From an uncultured Gammaproteobacteria bacterium (GTDB taxonomy: Bacteria; Pseudomonadota; Gammaproteobacteria; Eutrophobiales; Eutrophobiaceae): 64,000 nt of DNA. Location: positions 620,001 to 684,000 of the forward strand of contig OY282354.1 of the NCBI GenBank assembly GCA_958295485.1, given 5' to 3'. The position numbers and the translations under genes were made by a program. The notes below the pieces were generated by a model. The model was not told the DNA's origin. It did no database searches and worked only from the letters and a program-made list of their open reading frames with translations. Numbering within the stretch: the stretch's first letter is position 1; each line of letters opens with the position of its first letter. This document shows positions 8,584-16,503 of this stretch, one piece after another.

Positions 8584-10554
8584 CTACTGCGGCGTCAGCA
8601 TTGCTACGAGGTCTTCCGGCAACTTAACCCCGTTTTTCTGCTCGAAATCCGCAACACTTTTGTAGAAGTGATGAAATATCAAGATAATGTTTGCCTCCAT
8701 GTTCCTGGCGGTGGTCAGGTCTGATTTGGCTTCCTCCCATTTTTCCAAGTGCAGCCACGCAACGCCGCGATTGTAATAAGCACTGGCCTGATCCGGTTTC
8801 AGTTCAATCGCCTTATCGAAGTCTTGTATGGCCCGGTCCTGCTCGTCTTTTTTGCCGTAAGCAGCGCCGCGATTGTTATAGGCCTCGGCATAATCCGGTT
8901 TTAGTTCAATCGCCTTATCGAAGTCTTGTATGGCCCGGTCATACTCACCTTTTTCGTCGTAAGCAGCGCCGCGATTGTCATAGGCCTCGGCATAATCCGG
9001 TTTTAGTTCAATCGCCTTATCGAAGTCTTGTATGGCCCGGTCCTGCTCGTCTTTTTTGCCGTAAGCAGTGCCGCGATTGTTATAGGTATTGGTATAATCC
9101 GGTTTTAGTTCAATCGCCTCGCTGAAGTCTCGTATGGCCCGGTCATACTCACCTTTTTCGTCGTAAGCAGCGCCGCGATTGTCATAGGCCTCGGCATAAT
9201 CCGGTTTTAGTTCAATCGCCTCGCTGAAGTCTCGTATGGCCCGGTCAGGATCACCTTTTTTCAGATAAGCAAGACCGCGATTGTAATAGACCCCGGCATC
9301 ATCCAGTTTTAGTACAATCGCCTTGTCGAAGTCTTGTATGGCTTGGTCAGGCTCACCTTTTTTCAGGTAAACAAGGCCGCGACCGTAATAGACCTCGGCC
9401 AAATCCGGTTTTAGTACAATCGCCTTGTCGAAGTCTTCTATGGCCTGTTCAGGCTCGTCTTTTTCTCTGTAAGCAACCCCGCGATTGCAATAGGCCTCGG
9501 CAAGATCCGGTTTTAGCTCAATCGCCTTATCGAAGTCTTGTATGGCACGGTCATACTCACCTTTTCTCAGGTAAGCAGTGCCGCGATTGTAATAGGCATT
9601 GATAAAATCCGGTTTTAGTTCAATCGCCTTATCGAAGTCTTGTATGGCCCGGTCAGGCTCGTCTTTTTTGCCATAAGCAGCGCCGCGATTGTAATAGGCC
9701 TCGGCATCATCCGGTTTTAGTACAATCGCCTTGTTGAAGTCTTGTATGGCCCGGTCATACCCGCCTTTTTTAAGGCAGGCAAGCCCGCGATTGTAATAGG
9801 TGGCGGCAAGATCCGGTTTTAGTACAATCGCCTTGTTGAGGTCTAGTATGGCCCGGTCATACTCGTCTTTTTCGCTGTAAGCAGTACCGCGATTGAAATA
9901 AGCGACGGCAAAATCCGGTTTTAGTACAATCGCCTTGTTGAGGTCTAGTATGGCCCGGTCATACTCGTTTTTTTCGAGGTAAGCAGTGCCGCGGTTATTA
10001 TAGGCCTCGGCAAAATCCGGTTCCAGTTCAATCGCTTTGTCGAAGTCTCGTATGGCACGTTCATACCTGCCTTTTTTGAAGTAAGCCTTGCCGCGATTGT
10101 AATAGGCGATTAGTTTAATCAGCTTATCGAAGTCTTGTATGGCACGGCCGATTTTTTTGAGAATCAGTTTTAATATCGATGCCCACCACGGCCTCAGCAT
10201 TACTGCGAGATCTTCTGGCAACTTAACCCCGTTTTTCTGCTCTAAATCCGTGACACTTTTGTAGTTCCGATGAAATGCCGAGATAATGTCTGCCCCCATG
10301 TTCCTGGCGGTAGTCAGGTCTGATTTGGCTTTTTCCCATTTTCCCAAGTGCAACCACGCAAGGCCGCGGTTGTAATAGGCTTTGGCATCATCCGGTTTTA
10401 GTTCAATCGCCTTGTTGAAGTCTTGTATGGCCCGGTCATGCTCGTCTTTTTTGCTATAAGCAGTACCGCGATTGTAATAGGCGGCGGTCTCATCCGGTTT
10501 CAGTTCAATCGCCTTGTCGAAGTCTTGTATGACACGGTCAAGATCGTCTTTCAT
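8584..10554 (-). CDS. TPR-repeat protein, copy 2
   Basis: 656 residues with about 16 TPRs, a paralogue of 4848-6818. N- and C-terminal regions are nearly identical to copy 1 while the middle repeats differ in order and sequence, as expected of recombining repeats. The internal cap (LPEDLAVMLRPWW then ASILKLILKK) is homologous to the C-terminus plus untranslated 3' sequence: after the real stop TAG the 3' sequence reads in frame as TSILKLIFKE. Loss of a stop therefore fused two ancestral units. It overlaps the upstream 61-residue ORF by ATGA. The TIR/membrane pair lies directly downstream on the same strand, 101 bases away, so co-transcription is possible. Confidence 0.9.
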   Translation of the reverse strand: MKDDLDRVIQDFDKAIELKPDETAAYYNRGTAYSKKDEHDRAIQDFNKAIELKPDDAKAYYNRGLAWLHLGKWEKAKSDLTTARNMGADIISAFHRNYKSVTDLEQKNGVKLPEDLAVMLRPWWASILKLILKKIGRAIQDFDKLIKLIAYYNRGKAYFKKGRYERAIRDFDKAIELEPDFAEAYNNRGTAYLEKNEYDRAILDLNKAIVLKPDFAVAYFNRGTAYSEKDEYDRAILDLNKAIVLKPDLAATYYNRGLACLKKGGYDRAIQDFNKAIVLKPDDAEAYYNRGAAYGKKDEPDRAIQDFDKAIELKPDFINAYYNRGTAYLRKGEYDRAIQDFDKAIELKPDLAEAYCNRGVAYREKDEPEQAIEDFDKAIVLKPDLAEVYYGRGLVYLKKGEPDQAIQDFDKAIVLKLDDAGVYYNRGLAYLKKGDPDRAIRDFSEAIELKPDYAEAYDNRGAAYDEKGEYDRAIRDFSEAIELKPDYTNTYNNRGTAYGKKDEQDRAIQDFDKAIELKPDYAEAYDNRGAAYDEKGEYDRAIQDFDKAIELKPDYAEAYNNRGAAYGKKDEQDRAIQDFDKAIELKPDQASAYYNRGVAWLHLEKWEEAKSDLTTARNMEANIILIFHHFYKSVADFEQKNGVKLPEDLVAMLTPQ

Positions 10555-10736
10555 GATTTTTCCATCTCCGCTGTAATTTCATCTTCCGCCAGTCCGTATA
10601 GCCTGGAAACCAGCCGGTCTGTCTCCGCCGCCTGCTCGCTCGTGTCCGCTGATGGGTCAGCCGCTTTTGCGGTGCCTTTCTGGAAAGCATAGGGCGTTTG
10701 CCAGATGCCTGATTGTTGTGTGGGTGTTTGCCTCAT
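10551..10736 (-). CDS. 61-residue ORF resembling the tail of a type IIG restriction-methyltransferase, copy 2
   Basis: Second copy of the fragment at 6815-7000, with ETDRLVSRLYGLAEDEI. Both frame and ATGA overlap with the TPR gene are kept, which argues for some selection, but no catalytic part of a methyltransferase or nuclease exists nearby. Confidence 0.5.
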   Translation of the reverse strand: MRQTPTQQSGIWQTPYAFQKGTAKAADPSADTSEQAAETDRLVSRLYGLAEDEITAEMEKS

Positions 10737-10787
10737 GTGCGAAATAGCTTCCGGTCTGAAGAATAGCCTGCCAGAAATCAGGAAAAT

Positions 10788-10864
10788 TGGTGGCTATGGG
10801 TGGACTTGAACCACCGACTTCAGCATTATGAATGCTGCGCTCTAACCAACTGAGCTACATAGCC
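10788..10864 (-). tRNA. tRNA-Met(CAU), intact copy
   Basis: 77 nt with encoded CCA. Acceptor, D, anticodon (CAGCA/TGCTG) and T (GGTGG/CCACC) stems are all paired; loop TTCATAA gives anticodon CAU. The G1-C72 pair and the close match to elongator tRNA-Met (GGCTAxG TAGCTCAGTTGG) argue against the initiator; Ile2 cannot be excluded by anticodon alone but is supplied by the gene at 28933-29258. Confidence 0.93.
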
Positions 10865-10885
10865 ACAGGCTTGAAAAGAAGTGGA

Positions 10886-10914
10886 ATTCTGGTAGTTATA
10901 TCGGTTATTGTCAA
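10886..10914 (-). promoter_or_regulatory. Promoter of intact tRNA-Met
   Basis: Reading leftward: perfect TTGACA (complement of 10909-10914), 17-bp spacer, CAGAAT (complement of 10886-10891), about 22-27 bp before the mature tRNA 5' end. Confidence 0.7.
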
Positions 10915-10974
10915 GAATTACCGGAGCGTCGTAGCGCTTCTTCCGTATGAAATCAACCAACCGGAGTTTTAAGA

Positions 10975-11391
10975 ATGAAGACGAATTTGACTTGGGCGGG
11001 CGGGGCGGCTTTTGTCGGCGAATCGGCCAATGGCCAGCGAATTGTCATTGACGGGCCGCCGGAAGGCGGCGGCAGGAACCTGGGTCCCCGTCCCATGGAG
11101 ACGTTGTTGTTGGGCATGGGGGCTTGCACGGCTTATGACGTGTTGTCAATCCTCAAGAAATCCCGCCAGCAGGTCAGTGACTGCAAGATCGAGCTTTCCG
11201 CAACGCGGGCGGATGAGCATCCGCAGGTATTTACGGAGATACGCGTTCATTTCATTATTGAAGGAACCGGCGTGAAAGAAAAACAGGTTGAGAAGGCAAT
11301 CCATTTGTCCGCGGAAAAGTATTGTTCCGCGTCTATCATGTTGGGCAAGACCGCGAAGATAACCCACACGTATGAAATCATACCGGAATGA
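10975..11391 (+). CDS. OsmC-family peroxidase-like protein
   Basis: 138 residues of the OsmC/YhfA fold. Both family cysteines are present: LLGMGACTAYDV (near residue 51) and SAEKYCSASIML (near 117). OsmC proteins reduce organic hydroperoxides or act on related thiol substrates in the cytoplasm. GGAG precedes the ATG by seven bases. It is divergent from the tRNA. The last 76 bp are part of a 98-bp tandem repeat that continues past the stop, so the gene's own 3' end has been copied twice. Confidence 0.88.
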   Translation: MKTNLTWAGGAAFVGESANGQRIVIDGPPEGGGRNLGPRPMETLLLGMGACTAYDVLSILKKSRQQVSDCKIELSATRADEHPQVFTEIRVHFIIEGTGVKEKQVEKAIHLSAEKYCSASIMLGKTAKITHTYEIIPE

Positions 11392-11606
11392 CGGTCTCTT
11401 CATATGCTCCGGGAAAGTATTGTTCTGCGTCTATCATGTTGGGCAAGACCGCGAAGATAGCTCACACGTATGAAATCATACCGGAATGACGGTCTCTTTA
11501 TATGCTCCGGAAAAGTATTGTTCCGCGTCTATCATGTTGGGCAAGACCGCGAAGATAGCCCACACGTATGAAATCGTACCGGAATGACGGTCTCTTTATA
11601 TGCTCC
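11316..11606 (+). repeat. 98-bp tandem repeat of the osmC 3' end, three copies
   Basis: Copies start at 11316 (inside osmC), 11414 and 11512; the third is cut at 11606, ten bases past the stop of the convergent tusA-like gene. Copies two and three keep the last codons and stop of osmC with a few substitutions. Confidence 0.97.
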
Positions 11607-11859
11607 TGGGGTTTTCGGCCCGGCTGATGATGAAGCCGATAATTTCGTCCCCTTCGTCTATGTGCAGGATTGCGTGGCCGGTGCGGGCGCAATAGGCCTC
11701 GAAGTCGACAACGGAGTGGGGGTCGGTTGCCTCTACGAACAAGGTTTCACCCGGCTGCATTTTATTCAACGCGACCTTTGCCTTGAGGATGGGCAATGGA
11801 CAGTTTAAGCCTTTAGCGTCCAGGTATTGATGGAATTTGACTTGTGAATCTTGCATCAT
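11596..11859 (-). CDS. tusA: TusA/SirA-family sulfur carrier protein
   Basis: 87 residues from the ATG at 11857-11859 (a second ATG follows immediately); the frame extends 30 codons upstream into a palindromic repeat and has no homology there. The fold is a two-layer alpha/beta sandwich with the active-site motif LNCPLPILKAK, whose cysteine carries persulfide sulfur. TusA proteins pass sulfur to tRNA thiolation, molybdopterin synthesis or, in sulfur oxidisers, to the Dsr/Hdr oxidation pathway. With FccAB 1.5 kb away the last role is plausible. Its stop lies inside the third copy of the osmC 98-bp repeat. Confidence 0.88.
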   Translation of the reverse strand: MMQDSQVKFHQYLDAKGLNCPLPILKAKVALNKMQPGETLFVEATDPHSVVDFEAYCARTGHAILHIDEGDEIIGFIISRAENPRSI

Positions 11860-11889
11860 AACAGGGCTGGATTTTAACACCTTTCCTAT

Positions 11890-11977
11890 GATGGGGTCAG
11901 GTCTTTGATTTATGATCGGTTCTTTTGACCCCATCATTATACCCTGCATCGTAAATCAGAGACCTGACCCCATCATA
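11890..11977. repeat. REP-like palindrome with GGGGTCAGGT ends
   Basis: An inverted repeat: GGGGTCAGGT at 11893-11902 and its complement at 11962-11971, arms continuing through TGATTTA/TAAATCA. The same terminal sequence occurs singly at 62123-62132 and 63407-63416. Such ends are characteristic of REP elements mobilised by RAYT-type transposases. It overlaps the last codon and stop of aroG1. Confidence 0.75.
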
Positions 11978-13031
11978 CCTTGCGCCGTTCGCGGACTGCT
12001 TCGGCAAGCGCGGCCAGTATCGGCGCGGTCATTTCCCAGGACAGGCAGGCATCGGTGACGCTTAATCCGTATTCCAGTGAGTTGGGGTCTGCAAGGGCTT
12101 GTTTCCCGGCCTTCAAGTGGCTTTCGATCATTACCCCGCAGATGAGGCGGGAGCCGCCGGCAAGTTGATTGCAGACGTCTTCCGCAACAAGGGACTGGTT
12201 GCTGTGATCTTTATTGCTGTTGCCATGGCTGAAATCCACCATGACGCGCTCCGTCACCTTTGCCCCGCGTAATTTTTCAGCTGCGGTTTTTATTGATGCT
12301 GCGTCATAATTAGGGCCATTGGACGCGCCTCGCAATATCAAGTGACAATAATTATTTCCCTTGGTTGTTACGATTGCGGAAATGCCTTGTTTTGTGACTG
12401 ACAAGAAGTGATGGGGGGCCTGCGCGGCGCCGATGGCGTCAATGGCGATTTGTATGTTGCCGTCAGTGCCGTTCTTGAAGCCGACGGGCATCGACAACCC
12501 GGAAGCCAATTCCCGGTGAACCTGGCTTTCAGTAGTCCGGGCGCCGATTGCGCCCCAGGAAATTAAATCGGCGATGAATTGTGGCGTGATGGTATCCAGG
12601 AACTCCGAGCCGGCCGGCAGGCCTGCATCAGCCAGGTCCGACAACAATTGGCGGGCTATGCGTAAACCGGAATTAATCTTGAAGCTGTTGTCCAGGCGCG
12701 GGTCATTGATCAAACCCTTCCACCCCACTTTTGTTCGCGGCTTTTCAAAATAGACCCGCATGATAATCACCAGGTCATCCCGCAGCCGGGCGGCTGTCTC
12801 CAGCAGCGACTTTGAGTATTCAAGCGCGGCGACCGGGTCGTGAATGGAGCAAGGGCCGACTATCACCAGCAGCCGGTCATCTTTACCCTTGATAATATCA
12901 CCCGCCGCCGCCCGGGTTTTTGCAACGAGGTTTGAGGCCCGCTCGCTGATCGGTATTTCTTCCATCAGGATGGCGGGGGGCACCAAGGGGCGTAGCTCGC
13001 CGATTCTTAAATCATCTGTTGTCTGGAACAT
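11973..13031 (-). CDS. DAHP synthase (class I alpha), isozyme 1
   Basis: 352 residues of the AroF/G/H family: condenses phosphoenolpyruvate and erythrose 4-phosphate, the first step to aromatic amino acids. Signature segments: VGPCSIHDP, the FEKPRTKVGWKG loop, GARTTESQVHRE, FKNGTDG, and VMVDFSHGNS. Length matches E. coli enzymes. Which effector regulates it (Phe, Tyr or Trp) cannot be read safely. A second isozyme is at 18313-19395, about 60 percent similar by eye. Confidence 0.95.
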   Translation of the reverse strand: MFQTTDDLRIGELRPLVPPAILMEEIPISERASNLVAKTRAAAGDIIKGKDDRLLVIVGPCSIHDPVAALEYSKSLLETAARLRDDLVIIMRVYFEKPRTKVGWKGLINDPRLDNSFKINSGLRIARQLLSDLADAGLPAGSEFLDTITPQFIADLISWGAIGARTTESQVHRELASGLSMPVGFKNGTDGNIQIAIDAIGAAQAPHHFLSVTKQGISAIVTTKGNNYCHLILRGASNGPNYDAASIKTAAEKLRGAKVTERVMVDFSHGNSNKDHSNQSLVAEDVCNQLAGGSRLICGVMIESHLKAGKQALADPNSLEYGLSVTDACLSWEMTAPILAALAEAVRERRKV

Positions 13032-13118
13032 ATCAGTTTATTCAGGGGTCTGTTCGGGAGTCTATTCAGGGTCTCTGTTCAGGGAACTTATCCATGGGCT
13101 TGTCCGGGATTAACGAAC

Positions 13119-13348
13119 GGCATTATATCCCAAAGCTGCCCGCATTAATGCTGCTGTACCAACTGCGCGCATAGACGGCATTATATCCCAAAGCTGTCCG
13201 CATTAATGCTGCTATACCAACCGCGCGCATCGGCGGCATTATATCCCAAACTGTCTACATTAATCTGCTATACCAACTGCGGGCGCCGGCGGCATTATAT
13301 CCCAAAGCTGTCTGCGTTAATGCTGCTATACCAACTGCGGGCGTAATC
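13119..13348 (-). repeat. 56-58-bp tandem repeat of the fccB 3' end, four copies
   Basis: GGCATTATATCCC recurs at 13119, 13177, 13235 and 13291 on the plus strand; the last overlaps the true fccB stop (13295-13297). The three extra copies lie beyond the stop and fill most of the 260-bp gap to aroG1. Confidence 0.96.
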
Positions 13349-14593
13349 CGCCTCCCTGGAACGATATTCCATCGAGGCCTTGAGCGGACTTAATCCCGCG
13401 GCCTTTTCAATCAACTTGATCCTGTTGTCCTGGTAGCGGTACATCGCGCTGATGGAAATGCCATAATCCGGCGCAACGAGGCTGTAACAGGTATTATGAT
13501 ACAGCATGGCTTCGGGCTCCTGGTCGCGCAGCAGGGATATGATCGCAAGACTGCATACCTTGGCTTGGCTGTTGGCGGAAGAAGCCGATTTGGGCATGGC
13601 GCCGGCCAGACAACTGTCCCCCAGGACGTGGATGCCGGGAATGCGCGTCGATTCAAAGGTCTTGTGGTCAACCGGGCACCAGCCGGTCTCATCGGCTAAT
13701 CCATGGTCGACAGCCAGCCGCCCGGCCTGCTGAAACGGGATCACGTTGGCCACGTCAACCTTGAATTCACCTGCCTCCGCGTTTATCAACCTGTCTTTTG
13801 GGGCGATGCCATCGACGAGGCCGCCGGCCGAGATCGGAATGCGTTCAATCAGGCCCGGGTATAAGGAACGCCAGGCCTCTTCGAATAAATCCTGCTTGGA
13901 AAAATGCTCATTGGCATCCAGGATCAATATTTTTGAGCGCGGCTTGGCCTGTTTCAGGTAGTGGGCAACCAGGCTGGCCCTCTCGTAAGGTCCGGGGGGA
14001 CAACGAAAAGGCGGGCCGGGAACGACAATGGCAAACACCCCGCCGTCTTTCATGTCAATCAGTTGTTTTTTCAGCAGTGAGAATTGCTCGCCGCCCTGCC
14101 AGGCATGGGGCATGGACATGCTCGCTTTTTCATCATACCCCGCGAAGATATGGTTCCAGCGAAAACTGATCCCCGGCGAAATGACAAGCCGGTCGTATGC
14201 CAGGGCAACCCCGCCGGCCAGTGCAACGACGCGTTTATCGGGATCGATGGCCGTTGCCGTATCATGGATCACGTCTACGTCGAAATTCTTCCTCAAGCCC
14301 GCATAATTTTTGGCAACCGCTGATTCACTCTCAATCCCGCCGAGCACGGCATTGCTGAGCGGACAGGTATCATACTGTCTTTTGGGTTCGACCAGCGTTA
14401 CGTTGACACCCCCATCAAAATAACGGATATGTTTCGCGCAGGTAGCGCCGCCATAACCGCCGCCGATGACAACGACTCGGGGGGCGATGGCGCTGGTTGG
14501 TTTGGAACAGGCCTGCATGACTGAACCACCGGTCGTCGTTACCGCGCCCGCCTTGATGACGTTTGACAGGAATTGTCGGCGTGTTTGCGGCAT
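13295..14593 (-). CDS. fccB: Sulfide dehydrogenase flavoprotein subunit FccB
   Basis: 432 residues. A Tat-type leader (RRQFLSNVIKAGA) is followed by an FAD-binding Rossmann motif VVVIGGGYGGATCAK. Family cysteines are visible: YDTCPLSN (site of covalent flavin in relatives), RCPPGPYERASL and WCPVDHKTFES (the redox-active pair in Allochromatium FccB). C-terminal FCSD flavin-binding domain is present. The periplasmic enzyme oxidises sulfide and passes electrons to the cytochrome subunit encoded 81 bases upstream. The last codons are inside a tandem repeat. Confidence 0.93.
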   Translation of the reverse strand: MPQTRRQFLSNVIKAGAVTTTGGSVMQACSKPTSAIAPRVVVIGGGYGGATCAKHIRYFDGGVNVTLVEPKRQYDTCPLSNAVLGGIESESAVAKNYAGLRKNFDVDVIHDTATAIDPDKRVVALAGGVALAYDRLVISPGISFRWNHIFAGYDEKASMSMPHAWQGGEQFSLLKKQLIDMKDGGVFAIVVPGPPFRCPPGPYERASLVAHYLKQAKPRSKILILDANEHFSKQDLFEEAWRSLYPGLIERIPISAGGLVDGIAPKDRLINAEAGEFKVDVANVIPFQQAGRLAVDHGLADETGWCPVDHKTFESTRIPGIHVLGDSCLAGAMPKSASSANSQAKVCSLAIISLLRDQEPEAMLYHNTCYSLVAPDYGISISAMYRYQDNRIKLIEKAAGLSPLKASMEYRSREADYARSWYSSINADSFGI

Positions 14594-14674
14594 ATCATTT
14601 ATGCCGGGCCGGGAGTCTGCGCCGTAAAAAGGAGTAATTCCCGCCCCCTTGAAGGGGAGGTTGAGGCGGGGGAC

Positions 14675-15010
14675 TTATTCATGGCTGGCTTTATTGAACA
14701 TTGCGCTGATCCCCTCGATCTCAGCATCAGTCAATGCCCTTGCAATGCGGTTCATAACCGTCGCCTGGTTTTGATCGGTTTTATAGTCAGTCAATAATTG
14801 TTTTATTTCGCCGGGGGGCCGGCTGTCGAGGCTTGGTATCGCCGCCTTGTCACTGTTGTCGCTGTGACATGTATAACAGGTTGCGGTAATTAACCGTAAA
14901 TGGGAGCCATCCGGTTCTTCATTTGCCAGCGCGGGGTTACAGGTAATCAGGGACTGAAGGAGCGCAAGAGCGACATACGAGAATTTATGAAAATTGCCGG
15001 AGACGTCCAT
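14675..15010 (-). CDS. fccA: Monohaem cytochrome c subunit of sulfide dehydrogenase (FccA-type)
   Basis: 111 residues with an export signal (ALALLQSLITCNPALA) and one haem motif CYTCH near residues 45-49; axial Met is probably the one in GISAMF. It is shorter than the dihaem FccA of Allochromatium and more like the monohaem form. Gene order fccA-fccB with an 81-bp gap that includes a GC-rich imperfect palindrome (CCCCCTTGAAGGGGAGG). Role as electron acceptor of FccB is inferred from adjacency. Confidence 0.83.
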   Translation of the reverse strand: MDVSGNFHKFSYVALALLQSLITCNPALANEEPDGSHLRLITATCYTCHSDNSDKAAIPSLDSRPPGEIKQLLTDYKTDQNQATVMNRIARALTDAEIEGISAMFNKASHE

Positions 15011-15117
15011 GCTGAAAAGAATAACAGTGATTAGCCTGGTATAACAAATTTGATTCAGTTGGATGCCCCTTTCATGCTAACGTGTTACGTTCCATAAGGA
15101 CTGAATTCACTATCAGC

Positions 15118-16368
15118 ATGTCTAAAATCACATTTTCCACATTTTTTTGTCTCTGTTTTTGCCTGTGCGGGTGGGCGCAGGCCGGTCAGGTAATCGAAGT
15201 CTATGTCAGTATCCCGCCCCAAAAATATTTTGTTGAAAAAATCGGGGGGCAATACGTCAAGACCCGCGTCATGATCGAGCCGGGAGAAATACCGGAGACT
15301 TTCGCGCCGTCGCCGAGGAAATTGGCGGCATTGGCGCAAGCGGACATCTATTTTCGGATGAATATTTCCCTTGAAAAGATCTGGATAAGCTCCATCCGGG
15401 ACACCAGCGAAAACTTGAAAATCATCGACTGTTGCAGGGACTTGCTTGCTGAGGCCGCGCCGCCCACCGCCGCGCCGCCCACCGCCGCGCCGCCCACCGC
15501 CGCGCCGCCCACCGCCGCGCCGCCCACCGCCGCGCCGCCCGCCGCTACGCCGCCCGCCGCCGCGCCGCCCACCGCCGCGCCGCCCGCCGCCGCGCCGCCC
15601 GCCGCTACGCCGCCCGCCGCCGCGCCGCCCACCGCCGCGCCGCCCGCCGCCGCGCCGCCCGCCGCCGCGCCGCCCGCCGCCGCGCCGCCCACCGCCGCGC
15701 CGCCCGCCGCTACGCCGCCCGCCGCCGCGCCGCCCGCCGCCGCGCCGCCCGCCGCCGCGCCGCCCGCCGCCGCGCCGCCCGCCGCTACGCCGCCCGCCGC
15801 CGCGCCGCCCGCCGCCGCGCCGCCCGCCGCCGCGCCGCCCGCCGCCGCGCCGCCCACCGCCGCGCCGCCCGCCGCTGATCTCGATGATGATTTTCACGTA
15901 TGGACGGATCCGAACAATGCGATTCGAATAGCAAACCTCATCAAGCGGGAGTTGATAAATATCGACCCGGCGCGCGCGCGAACCTACGAGGATAATTTCC
16001 GGGAGTTCGAGAAAAAATTGGAGGAACTGGACCGGTTCATAAGAGCGAAGTTGGAACACAGGCGAACCTCGTATTTTTTAGTTGGACATGCCTCCTGGGG
16101 ACACTACGCCGCCGCTTACGGGTTAAAACAATTGGCCGTGGAAGAGGGCAACGGTTACGTCGGGCCGGGCGCGCTCAGTGAAATAATCCGCATGGCCAGG
16201 CGGGAAAAAATTCAAACCGTATTTGTCCAGGACCAAATCAACCCGTCTATCAGTCAAAGCCTTGCTGATGAAATCGGGGCGGATTTAATCAGTTTGGACC
16301 CGTTGGCCGAGGACTACATCAATAATCTCAAGGACGTGACTTTCAAGATTTCCCGGGCCATCCAATGA
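15118..16368 (+). CDS. znuA: Zinc/manganese ABC transporter substrate-binding protein (ZnuA-like)
   Basis: 416 residues from the ATG at 15118, which opens a signal peptide (FFCLCFCLCGWAQAG); an in-frame GTG at 15082 is less likely. TroA/ZnuA fold: metal ligands HVWTDPNNA, VGHASWGHY and the late Asp in LISLDPLAED can be seen. The first ligand, normally the His of a DPHxFEP motif, is Glu here (IPETFAPSP). In place of the usual His/Asp-rich loop there are about 28 copies of a five-residue Ala/Pro unit (residues 113-252). Followed by the ATPase and permease genes, so it belongs to a metal uptake operon; Zn is the most likely substrate but the altered site makes that uncertain. Confidence 0.85.
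   Translation: MSKITFSTFFCLCFCLCGWAQAGQVIEVYVSIPPQKYFVEKIGGQYVKTRVMIEPGEIPETFAPSPRKLAALAQADIYFRMNISLEKIWISSIRDTSENLKIIDCCRDLLAEAAPPTAAPPTAAPPTAAPPTAAPPTAAPPAATPPAAAPPTAAPPAAAPPAATPPAAAPPTAAPPAAAPPAAAPPAAAPPTAAPPAATPPAAAPPAAAPPAAAPPAAAPPAATPPAAAPPAAAPPAAAPPAAAPPTAAPPAADLDDDFHVWTDPNNAIRIANLIKRELINIDPARARTYEDNFREFEKKLEELDRFIRAKLEHRRTSYFLVGHASWGHYAAAYGLKQLAVEEGNGYVGPGALSEIIRMARREKIQTVFVQDQINPSISQSLADEIGADLISLDPLAEDYINNLKDVTFKISRAIQ
15454..15874 (+). repeat. 15-bp minisatellite inside znuA, about 28 copies
   Basis: Unit GCCGCGCCGCCCACC with a few variants (ACC to GCC, GCG to ACG) encodes AAPPT/AAPPA. Being 15 bp it can grow or shrink without a frameshift. It sits where ZnuA proteins carry their His-rich loop. 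Long antisense frames here are composition artefacts. Confidence 0.97.
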
Positions 16369-16503
16369 ACAGGGCAATCCAATGAACGGGGCCATCCAAT
16401 GAGCGGGGCCATCCGATGAACAGGGCGATTCAATGAACAGGGCAATCCAATGAACGGGGCCATCCAATGAACGGAGCAATCCAATGAACGGGGCCATCCA
16501 ATG
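16349..16503 (+). repeat. 17-bp tandem repeat, nine ATG copies before znuC
   Basis: ATG triplets at 16365, 16382, 16399, 16416, 16433, 16450, 16467, 16484 and 16501 are spaced exactly 17 bp, each in the context CCAATGAACGGGG or a one-base variant. The last is the znuC start. The first lies at the znuA stop (TGA 16366-16368). Confidence 0.97.

Noticed and set aside
5496-9125. ORFs on the plus strand inside the TPR genes
   Set aside because: Shadow frames caused by the repeated codon pattern of the TPR proteins.
15085-16059. Long antisense ORF rich in Arg and Gly opposite znuA
   Set aside because: Produced by the GC-rich 15-bp minisatellite being open in all frames; no homology or start signal.
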